This document shows positions 1 to 10,230 of a stretch of 25,898 nt of DNA, piece after piece. The stretch is from Discostella pseudostelligera (lineage: Eukaryota; Bacillariophyta; Thalassiosirophyceae; Thalassiosirales; Thalassiosiraceae): NCBI GenBank assembly GCA_036940085.1, contig JALLBK010000460.1:1-25898 (forward strand), written 5' to 3'. The notes beneath the pieces are model-generated. The model made no database searches. It had not been told where the DNA came from and worked only from the letters and a program-made list of their open reading frames with translations. The position numbers and the translations under genes were made by a program. Every line of letters starts with the position of its first letter. The stretch's first letter is position 1.

Positions 1-2
1 CA

Positions 3-119
3 GCAGCAGCAGGTACGGATACGAACGGTAGTGACACCATGATGTCGGCGACAGATGAAAGGAGTTTGGGCAGCGGCGCCGAGGATTCGGTGGTGGTGGT
101 CTCAATTTCACTTATTTAG
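3..119 (+). CDS. 3' end of an unidentified gene (partial)
   Basis: Frame 3 is open from the left edge to a TAG at 117-119 and encodes about 38 residues: an Ala run, a Ser/Asp/Thr-rich stretch, then a short hydrophobic end (VVVVSISLI). The composition resembles disordered C-termini of other proteins in this window. No domain can be recognised, and the frame could also be chance because only 117 bases are visible. The gene would begin left of the window. Confidence 0.3.
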   Translation, partial: AAAGTDTNGSDTMMSATDERSLGSGAEDSVVVVSISLI

Positions 120-591
120 GGACCACCACACGGGTGGTGGCACCGGTGCTATAACCAAACTTTATGGAAGGCTGCATTCATTATTATCGGCATCTGTCGG
201 TCAAGGATTGTACAACATATTATAAGCGGTAGCAAAGGTTGATAATTTTTGTTATGTAAATATGAATTAGTAGTACATTCTTTAGTGTGATAAAAGAATG
301 GGTATGATCTCAGAGCACTTCTCTCTCTATTCTCCACCCTCCAATGAGAGAGACGATGACGATAATGTGGGATGAAGTAGGTGGGGGGGGGTGGGGCAGA
401 ATAGTACTTTGCAGCCATAAGCCGTGGCGACGGACGATGAAGACAATAATGAAATGTAGTTTGGATGAAATGATGTGTGTGAGATGTGCTCATGTATGGG
501 TGATTTTGTGCAACTTTGTTGGTGTGGATGAGTAGTAATGATTGTTTACGAATGAAACTAGGCAGTGTGGAAATCTTCCCTATCAAGCCCA
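120..591. other. intergenic / 3' flank
   Basis: This stretch holds no gene I can support. It contains a G-rich run (about 379-398) and many TGATG-like words. A 148-codon minus-strand frame (149-595) crosses it, but its composition looks like translated A/T-rich and simple sequence with no recognisable motif. It probably holds the 3' UTRs of the flanking genes, which appear to converge here. Confidence 0.4.
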
Positions 592-1209
592 TCACTTCAG
601 TGCTGTGATATTGCGTCCTCTCTTGCGGGAAGGAGGATCGTCGTCATCGTCTTCCTCCGGGATGATGATGTTGGGAGCTGGAGTAACATCATGTCGACGA
701 AGAAGATTATCACCACCTTGTTGCTGCATGCGCAGGAGGTTGCGTAGAGGTTGATTCGGCGAAAGCGGATGTCCCATCCTCAGGAGGCGATGATGATGTC
801 GATGATTGCGATGCTGATTGTGGGAGGGAACTACCAAGTTGATTGCCGGCGGCGGTGGAGGAGGTGGCGGCGAAAGAAGTTGCTGTGTAAGTTGAGGAGG
901 CGTGCGAGGATGGAAGAACTCCTCAGCTGATGGCGGGCTTGGACTCCTACTCCTGAGATCATCAATTCCATTGCCTTTGCCGTCGGTACCACCGCCACTA
1001 TTTCTATTATCGGCGGCGGTGGTGGTGGTTTTGACGCGGGTGCTTGGGGTCCACATCCTGCTGGTGATAATAATTGGAGATATTGGTGCACCAAAAGCGC
1101 GTGAAATAGGGGAGATGAATGAGGACGACGGTGACGGTGACGGTGACGGTGATGCACCAATGCCATCTATGGTGATGCACCTAGGTACTCCTACCAACCA
1201 ATCAATCAA
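592..1209 (-). CDS. hypothetical Pro/Ser/His-rich protein (start uncertain)
   Basis: The minus-strand frame is open for about 205 codons and ends at a stop at 592-594. It encodes a low-complexity protein with an SPSPSPSP tract, RSRSPSPPS, a run of eight prolines, a His/Arg-rich patch (HRNHRHHHR), an acidic EEDDDDD block and a final basic SRKRGR that could act as a nuclear localisation signal. The first ATG in frame is at 1056, giving about 154 residues. The frame stays open to 1209, so an upstream exon spliced in near 1190-1200 is also possible. The gene would be divergent from the CacyBP-like gene and would share its E2F/G-box region. No homologue is recognised. The disordered composition is typical of nuclear or RNA-associated proteins, but that is inference. 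Confidence 0.4.
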   Translation of the reverse strand: MIDWLVGVPRCITIDGIGASPSPSPSPSSSFISPISRAFGAPISPIIITSRMWTPSTRVKTTTTAADNRNSGGGTDGKGNGIDDLRSRSPSPPSAEEFFHPRTPPQLTQQLLSPPPPPPPPAINLVVPSHNQHRNHRHHHRLLRMGHPLSPNQPLRNLLRMQQQGGDNLLRRHDVTPAPNIIIPEEDDDDDPPSRKRGRNITALK

Positions 1210-1803
1210 TTACAACGCTCGACGGTGATCACCATGTTCAGTAATCACAACGAATGCAATGCAGGCTGCTGCTGATTGCTGGTGACATCTAATCTCAGAA
1301 AGACTGACGTGTTCGAAAAATGGCGGGAGGCGAGAGCTCTTACGCGTGGCAGATTTGGCGGGAGATCTTACACGTGGCAGCAATGTGGCGGGAGACTTTT
1401 GACTCGACTGTTCATACTTCCACGTGACACTTAGTTTTAGCGGGAGACTTTTATTTGACTCGACTTGTCTAGCTATGGTACACGTTCACGTGGCAGAGAA
1501 TTTTGGCTGATAGTTTTGGCGGGAGATACCTGGAAATAATGGCGGGAGCAATGATTTGCCTGCCGCCGCCGCCACACAACACCATCCAACACCAACACCC
1601 ACCACACAAAATCCAAAATCCGCAGCAAAAAAGATCTTCGAAGATCGAAGATCGAAGAGGCAGCAGCCAGCAGCTGATTTTTGATTTTGATATCAATATC
1701 ATTATATTTATTTATAGTATCATTCCAATTGAATTCGATACCGTCGACCATAATATCATATCTTTGTCATCGATTGACTCTAACCTAACCCTACACCTCA
1801 ACC
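1210..1803. other. intergenic, promoter-like region
   Basis: A 594-base region between the divergent open frame at 592-1209 and the CacyBP-like gene. It contains the E2F/G-box array (separate entry), a C/A-rich stretch (1560-1625), a GATC-centred palindrome (1633-1646) and an A/T-rich TATTTATAG at about 1706-1715. That last element is a possible TATA-like sequence roughly 90 bases before the start codon. Confidence 0.5.
1316..1550. promoter_or_regulatory. array of E2F-like (GGCGGGA) and G-box-like (CACGTGGCA) sites
   Basis: Six GGCGGGA or AGCGGGA cores occur at about 1322-1328, 1357-1363, 1387-1393, 1439-1445, 1518-1524 and 1541-1547. Several are preceded by TTT, giving TTTGGCGGGA, the classical E2F/DP consensus. 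Four CACGTGGCA or near variants (about 1343-1351, 1371-1379, 1421-1429, 1487-1495) alternate with them, and GACTCGACT occurs twice (1401-1409, 1457-1465). The order looks like a degenerate tandem unit. The array lies 250-490 bases upstream of the CacyBP-like start codon and could also serve the minus-strand gene on its left. Assignment to E2F and bZIP/bHLH factors is by consensus only. Confidence 0.6.
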
Positions 1804-2742
1804 ATGGCCTCCTCTTCCACCAACCCTACTGCCGGTGCTGGCTTGCGCTCTCAAGAACGCTTTCTTGACGCCGATGAAATCGAATCGTCGCTTCTACCGG
1901 TCATCACCCGCCCCTCGGCGAAATTGCATCTGGAAAATTTGATAATGAAGTTGCGGAAGGAGGGTAAGGCATTGCAGCGCGTAGAGGAGTCGACTGCCAA
2001 AGCCAACGGCAGTAACAGCCCTGCAGAAGTCGAACATTCACCTGCTGCCACTGCTGCTGATGATACCAATGACAATGATTCGCCCACCATGGAGCTGGAA
2101 GAGGTCGATGGACCGTCCCCTACTGCTGTTGCTCCCACTGTCCCACCTCCCGCCATCACAACTGTCAGCATCCCACCATCCAGCACCAAAAAGTACCATC
2201 CCTTCCCCTCCCTCCTCTTCGACGCTGGCCAATACAACTCCCCTTTCATCACAGTCTACCTCCCCCTACCCAACATTGGCCAACACGACCCCTCCAAAAT
2301 CTCCGTCAATTTCACCTCCTCCTCCTTCGACATCATCGTATCCGACTACAATGGCAAATCCTACCGATGTGTAAACAACAATCTTGAAAAAGACATTAAT
2401 GTCTCTGAATGCAAATACATTCTCAAACCCAACAAGATATTACTTAAACTTGGTAAAGTCAAGGGAGAGTATGGATCCTACGACACGTGGACGCAATTAT
2501 CTTCCAAAAAAGACAAGTCCTCCCGAAATAGTGCTCATAAAGATAGTTCCAATCCAGCTGCAGGAATTATGGATCTAATGAAAGACATGTACGATGAGGG
2601 AGATGATAATATGAAGAAGATGATTGGGGAGACCATGTATAAGCAACGGATGGGACAGTTGAATAATGGTAAGGATGATATGATGGGTGGAATGGGAGGC
2701 ATGGGAGGATTTGGTGGTATGGGGGATATGATGGATATGTAA
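1804..2742 (+). CDS. calcyclin-binding protein (CacyBP/SIP)-like, CS and SGS domains
   Basis: A single-exon gene of 312 residues starting in a good context (ACCATGG). Domains in order: an N-terminal helical region (about 18-65) resembling the Siah-interacting hairpin; a Ser/Pro/Thr-rich linker (66-125); a CS (p23-like) beta-sandwich domain (about 130-222) with the family motif NGKSYRCVNNNLEKDI; and an SGS-type segment (about 250-285) with GIMDLMKDMYDEGDDNMKKM. A Met/Gly-rich tail (MGGMGGMGGFGG) follows. Family members link Siah-type E3 ubiquitin ligases to SCF components, bind S100 proteins in animals, and may act as Hsp90 co-chaperones. At 312 aa it is longer than the roughly 230-aa animal protein because of the linker and tail. 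The Met/Gly tail recalls chaperone C-termini and is not part of the animal protein. It converges with the minus-strand chitin-binding gene. Confidence 0.88.
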   Translation: MASSSTNPTAGAGLRSQERFLDADEIESSLLPVITRPSAKLHLENLIMKLRKEGKALQRVEESTAKANGSNSPAEVEHSPAATAADDTNDNDSPTMELEEVDGPSPTAVAPTVPPPAITTVSIPPSSTKKYHPFPSLLFDAGQYNSPFITVYLPLPNIGQHDPSKISVNFTSSSFDIIVSDYNGKSYRCVNNNLEKDINVSECKYILKPNKILLKLGKVKGEYGSYDTWTQLSSKKDKSSRNSAHKDSSNPAAGIMDLMKDMYDEGDDNMKKMIGETMYKQRMGQLNNGKDDMMGGMGGMGGFGGMGDMMDM

Positions 2743-3431
2743 CAACGAAGACGAAAACGAGCGAGAGAGATAGATAGATAGTAAAGAGAGATTGTCAATG
2801 TCTGTTTTTGATGAATGCAACGGAGGAGATACCATAGATCTCGATCATCGAGAGATGTGCTAGCGTGAGTGTGACGAGAACAACAAGCCAATAGACACTC
2901 GAGGGGAAAGTGAGTACATCATGCATAAGTAGTAGAAAAAAATCAGGACCGCAGTTGGCAGCTCCATAAACATACTGTAAGTGATCGATGTTACATGAGA
3001 ATAAGAAGGTTCTTTTTCCAGTGGCCTAATCTCTCATCCTATGCGCATCATTGTCATGGAAGTACTACCTACCGATGTTCTTCAACTCAAGAGATGACGA
3101 TTGCAGATGTTTGTTCGACATGATGTGAGGAGCAGAAGAGTGAACATCGGAACGAGTGTCGCAGTCAGCAACGACAGCAACCAAACTAATCTCTGACTAA
3201 GCAACTCTCTCTGAAGAGAAGAGCCAAGAAAGTATGCACTCAACAGAAGTCACATCGGAAATGACGACGATAGCGGATTAATGAAAGGTTCATTATATAT
3301 GTACTCTATTTAAACGATCAGCCGTTCTCTACAGGTAGAAATGAAGCAAGTAAACCCGCTATCATGCTGCTCCTTTCTACCACAAGGCTGAGCATTCACT
3401 CCATCAAGACAAACACAAAATCTCTATGTAC
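2743..3431. other. intergenic region between convergent genes
   Basis: A 689-base stretch between the stop codons of the CacyBP-like gene and the chitin-binding gene. It should contain both 3' UTRs. A/T-rich TATATATGTAC at about 3294-3304 and GA-rich simple sequence (2757-2793) are visible. I see no supported gene here. Confidence 0.5.
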
Positions 3432-6400
3432 TCAAGCAAATGCCAACATCATTGACACTAGTGCCAAGAGAGTGGCAACCACGCTCGATGATTGCAATGC
3501 AAACGACGAGTTGCTAGCCTTGGAATTCAGGGAATCGATGTCGATATTGGCTGAACTGATGAGAGATTTGGCTCTAGCAAAGACAACGGTACTCTCGTCG
3601 GCATTGGTCTCCATGTTACATTCACATAAATTCAGCAGTGTGGGAAAGCAATACTCGCCGGTACCACATTCGGCATCGCTCGTGCACTTTGGACCACAAT
3701 ATCCACGAGCGGCGGCTTCATCGTAGCCGCATCGGGAGTCGGTGTCGGCAATATCGAGATTGGTGCACACGGGATGTTCACCCTCCTCGAATGCATTGCA
3801 GTAGTTTAGTTGGATCTGTGTAGCGAGAAGAGGTAAGATAAATCAGAGTGAGAAAATGAAATGGCAGGTCAAGGTATCAGATCTTTTGGCTACTTCGTCA
3901 GTCAAAAGTCATGCCAAGAATCGGGATATACTTACGCCCCAGCACCCTTCTCCTTCGGAACAATCGATGGCATTCGTACACTTGGGCTTGCAGTTACTTC
4001 GTGCGTCGACTTCGGTGATTCCGCAGCGGAATCCAAACTCTGGCTGGAGACCAGCAGGAAGCGAGGAACCACTGGAACCACCATCAACGTCGCTATCAGA
4101 TTCATCTTCGTTGTCAGGTTCATCAGTCGTTTCATCTAGCGTACCATCTGTTTCTTCCATGTCGTCAGGAGTTTGACCATCGGTGCAATAGAGCTCACCC
4201 TCACCGCAGAATCCATATTTTGAGCAGCATAGACCATCAGCGCAAATTCCGTTACCAATTCCTCCACCTGCGAGTGAATCATTGGGTCAGATGATGAGAG
4301 TCTCGGAGAAGGAAGTTAAGAGAGATACTGAGCGATGAAACTTACCACCGCATGTTCCAACTTCTTCATCGCAAGCTGAATCGCAATTTCCATAGTCAGG
4401 GGTTGTGGTATAGCAGTACTGCTCGCCAGATCCGCAATATCCATACTCAGAGCAGCAGTGGTTCTCGTCAGGACAGTAAGCATCTCCAATATCGCCAATA
4501 GCACATTGGCCTGCCTCAACCGAGGCGGTTGGTGCCGTCGGCGCTCCCTCGACGGGACTTGGAGCAGGAGCAACGGAATCATCCTCGCAGTACTCGGCAG
4601 TGGTTCCACAATAGCCCCACTTGGAGCAACAGTATCCTGCAAATGGGCAAATCCCATCACTGAACTCGGGACATTGGACAATGAATGATAAGTAACCAGT
4701 GATGAAAGTAAGAAAGAGAAGAAGTTCACATTTGTCTTACCCGCGGACGCCTCCACCGCATGTTCCTTTAGTAACAATGGGACACTCATCCTCCTCCAAA
4801 TCATCGGGATAAATAATGCATCCGGGGCAGGTTGGCGGAGGTGTGGGAGGAGGTTTGCTGCAATTGGGACAGGTTGGCCTTGGAGTACTCACTAGAAAGC
4901 AAGGAAGCATCGACAATTGTAAGCGACGAAACAAGGCAACAACGACATGAAGAAAAGAACCTAGGCGTTACTCACGTTCACCTTCGTCTTGTGTGCTACC
5001 GACAGTTGGAAGTATGGTCGTCTGCCGGAGCGAAGGGGTTGGAGTAAGCCCGCTTGGACTCGATGTCTCTGGTGTAGGTGAGGGCGCAAAGGTTAACAGT
5101 TCTACTTGAGAAGGCGCACTGCTGGTTGGCTGGGATGATTCGGTGTAGGTAATTGCTGGGGTGGGAGCGAAGGTCGCATTGCATTGAGCAGGATCGATCA
5201 CGTCGCATTCATCCATATCCTGGATAAAATCATAGTCAGGATACTCTTGTTTCATGAAATTTAAGAAGTACGCCTCTTCGAAGACCGTATTGATAATCGC
5301 AGTGATGTCTTCGTTTTCAAACAATGTACCATTGAAATCGCGAGGTTTGTACCAAATCACATCAAAGCCGTAGGAGAACTTTGTAAGGAGAATACCGTCA
5401 CTGCATGGAACTTGGTGGACCAAACTTCCTCCTTCGTAGTACGAACCATGTCCACAATAAACTCGATCGCTGGCGTAGGGAGAAGCAAAGTTGTACACGA
5501 AGCCTTCCGGAACCTGATCCATAATGCTCAGAGATAGTACCGGCAAAATCTCCAATTCAAAGAACTTATCCAATGCCTTAATAAGTTTGTTGGCAATCGC
5601 TGTACCATATCCATCCGCGTAATCCAAACACTTGAGATAGATAGGTATGTCAATGAAACGATTGATGTAGAGCTCGGCAGTGCAAACGTCGGAAGTAGTC
5701 AGAGATGCAGATTCGGCCGTCGAGAAAAGACAATCTGTTCCTTCACATTCGGAATCGGGAGGATTGATGAGTTGGAAGAATTCCGACCCAGCAAACGCGG
5801 CTTCGGTGTATGCCTAAAAGAATTGTATGCATGAATTGTGTGAGAGAAATTTCATTGCCCCGAGACGTATGGATTGATGAAGTACCGAAGGATGAAAGCA
5901 CTTACGTCCGTGTAGAGATCTTCGTAGTCAAAGTCTTCAGGACATGATATCTCCAAGTCCTGAATCTTGTAGTACACACGTTGCACCTTTACAAATAAGC
6001 AGCATTGGTCTTTCATGTTAGACGTCGTAGAAGCATGATAATGTGATAGAACAAAATAGTGCACTACTTACGAAGCCGCTTTCATATTCATAGCACTGTC
6101 CAGGAATAGGCAGCTCGTCCACATCATATGTGTCAGGATACTTCCACCCACTCAATGAAAACTCAGGGAGCTGCATTTGATTAATGGTACATTCCCCAGC
6201 CTGTAGGGAAATGAGAATCTGATCCATCCATACAGTCTTGAATTGTTCGGCAAAGCCATCGAGCGCCGACTGCAGCACATCGACATTATCGGGGCTAATC
6301 GCCGTCGAGAGCGGGTAGAACTTGAGGTAGAAATCATCGGTGAACTTGAAATTTTTCGTCGTTACAGTTTTGCCAGCTAGCACTGACGATGGCAGTAGTA

Positions 6401-6479
6401 GCGCCAATGCGAGGAGAAGGGTCTTTGTTGGATAAAACATCATGGGCATGGGCGGTAGCCAGCGCAGTTGGCTCGTCAA
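3432..6479 (-). CDS. secreted, probably GPI-anchored protein with three hevein-type chitin-binding domains
   Basis: Seven exons join in frame: 6479-6072, 5986-5906, 5813-4976, 4891-4741, 4659-4346, 4267-3936 and 3815-3432, giving 835 residues. Donors are GTAAGT/GTGAGT-like and acceptors are CAG/TAG/AAG. A signal peptide (about 18-36: TLLLALALLLPSSVLAG) opens an N-terminal region (about 37-370) that I do not recognise. A Ser/Thr/Pro-rich linker follows. Then come three ChtBD1/CBM18-type domains, with their CC-S-x-(W/Y)-G-(Y/F)-CG-x4-YC core at 503-517, 561-575 and 611-625. An acidic spacer (about 635-660) precedes two Cys modules (679-706, 737-764). The last 19 residues are hydrophobic after a small-residue stretch, as in GPI-attachment signals. 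Hevein domains bind chitin or GlcNAc polymers, so a cell-surface role at chitin fibres or the wall is inferred. Splice sites are from reading, but every phase agrees and each hevein domain spanning a junction is restored. Confidence 0.8.
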
Positions 6480-7457
6480 ATCAATGGAAGAATATAATGA
6501 AATTTATGACACTTTCATGAAATGATCCGACGATCGAAATGTGCAATTTATGGTCGGAGGACAAGATGATGATGAATGGGTATGGTACACCAAAGCTCGC
6601 GAATAAATATTCTGGAGCATGTGGATCTCATGGTTTGCCGGTGGAGACGATGGTGATAATGCGCTGTGACGATGGGATAGACGGTTCGTAGGGGAGGCGG
6701 GATGGGCGATGGAGCGGCTTTTTTGGCGTCATTTCTTTGGTTCTTGGGGGAAAATCGGCGACGACACTCCGCTTCCAAAAAAGTTACCTACCCCATGAGC
6801 ATGATGTCCCCTACGCACGTCCATGTAGGAATCAGTAATTACTCAAATTGGAGTTTCCCTCGACCATTCGGACATTCCGCCTACGTGAGGAATCAATATC
6901 TTTCACCACTGGGTACGGGAGAATGCACGAGCCAGAGGACTTCACAAGAACACCCAATTACCAACAGCAAACTCCATCATCTCCCAACCATGACGGCAGA
7001 GTGGATGATATGATATGATGATTATAATGATGCGGTTGACTTCCAGGAACACACTTAAATAACGGTTATCATCATGTGGATGACGTTAGAGCCCTACGCC
7101 CTACCGCGATGAATGGTGAATGATACTCTACGATTTATTTCATGAAACGTTCAAGGAACATGAAAACCAGCGTATCGGAGTAGCACAACATCCCAGCAAC
7201 CGACGAGCACACTGATCAATAATATTACCTTGACCAATCGATCGGTGAAATTTCTGAGTAACACAATATCATTTTAAACCTTACATAACATAGATAACAT
7301 CAAGTATGAATTGCAATCGGATGTGAGCGCCAAGCTCAAAATTCCAATGCCAGATTTCTTTCAGTATAGCGGATCAATATGAATCCGATGATAAAATAGC
7401 AAAAACGTTGGTGCAACATGCACCGTTGGCGCCGACAAAGAACGTGAATAACAATAA
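6480..7457. other. intergenic: promoter of the chitin-binding gene and 3' flank of the kinase
   Basis: A 978-base stretch between two minus-strand genes. The part next to 6479 should hold the promoter and 5' UTR of the chitin-binding protein, where a TATA-like AATATAAT occurs at about 6489-6496. The part next to 7457 should be the kinase 3' UTR. A 103-codon plus-strand frame (6702-7013) has no recognisable feature and I do not call it a gene. Confidence 0.45.
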
Positions 7458-9399
<1,942 letters not shown>

Positions 9400-10230
9400 G
9401 GTCCTTTACTCTATTGCTATGGCATCAAATTCGCATAACAGCATGATGACCTGCCATTAGATTGCGGCTATTCCACATGGTTGTCTTAGTGCATGTGGAT
9501 GATACATCTCAGTAGACACCCAGACATAATCAATTCCTTTATTCGATCGATGCGGGTGTGATGGAGATGGTGATGGAACAAAAGGGGAATGTTCTTTTGA
9601 CGATGGTGGCGGGCACTGTCAATTCGAATCCCTTCTCAATTCTTTCTTTTTGAGGCGTTGAGCCATCGCTTTTCCGGTACAATTCTACAGGAAGCACGAG
9701 AGTTTTTGTCCGCCTTTCTCGTTTTGAATGGATTTGCTTCTGAATCTCTCGCTCAACTTGGATCAAATTTCAATTGGTTGTATGGCGGAATCAGTATGAT
9801 CTAAGCGCGAGCATACAGGAGAATAGGGAGTCCTTTTTATATGGGATATCTCCTTTCGGCAATTTTAAAGTTTTGTATTGAAATCCTACGTAGAACATTT
9901 TCTTCGAACGGACTATTTGAATTCAAATTCCCCAATTCACAAGAAAGGAATTCGTACAATATTATTGTATCAGCCCCGCAAGATTGATACATAGGTTAGA
10001 TACATGTACGTTGGGCCAATGCTGACCTCAAAGAGCTCAAAAGTATTGATTCCGCCGTTGATTTCGACGAGGGCAGCAACGGACCCAAAGATTTCCAGCG
10101 CACACAAAAGCAACACAGCTGCAACGAGCTCCACCACCACCACACGAACACAGTCCACCCACGCCACAGCATCTCCGCGACGCATGCATTCATCAACTCA
10201 ATTGAAACCAACACCCCAACACCTCCAACC
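9400..10230. other. shared upstream region of the kinase and actin genes
   Basis: An 831-base region between divergent genes and therefore a candidate bidirectional promoter. An A/T-rich TTTTTATATGGG lies at about 9833-9844. The last 180 bases before the actin start are C/A-rich (ACCACCACCACACGAACAC, then CCAACACCCCAACACC), which looks like a 5' UTR. A 75-codon minus-strand frame (9539-9766) has no support. Confidence 0.45.

Noticed and set aside
149..595. 148-codon minus-strand open frame in the left flank.
   Set aside because: No motif, no plausible start context, His/Thr/Pro-rich translation of A/C-rich DNA; likely fortuitous.
902..1228. Plus-strand frame opposite the Pro/His-rich minus-strand frame.
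   Set aside because: Its Leu/Val and Asp/Gly runs are the complements of the minus-strand Pro and Ser codons; it looks like a shadow.
1726..1748. GAATTCGATACCGTCGACC resembles part of a cloning-vector polylinker.
   Set aside because: Only about 14 contiguous bases fit, the site order is not that of a full polylinker, and native-looking sequence with an intact gene continues on both sides. Chance is more likely than vector contamination.
6716..6732. TTTTTTGGCGTCA as another E2F-like site.
   Set aside because: It lacks the GGGA half of the motif and is isolated.
6702..7013. 103-codon plus-strand frame between the chitin-binding and kinase genes.
   Set aside because: No recognisable domain, lies in a promoter/3' UTR region, composition not clearly coding.
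9539..9766. 75-codon minus-strand frame in the kinase-actin intergenic region.
   Set aside because: Short, basic, no motif, and positioned in the shared promoter.
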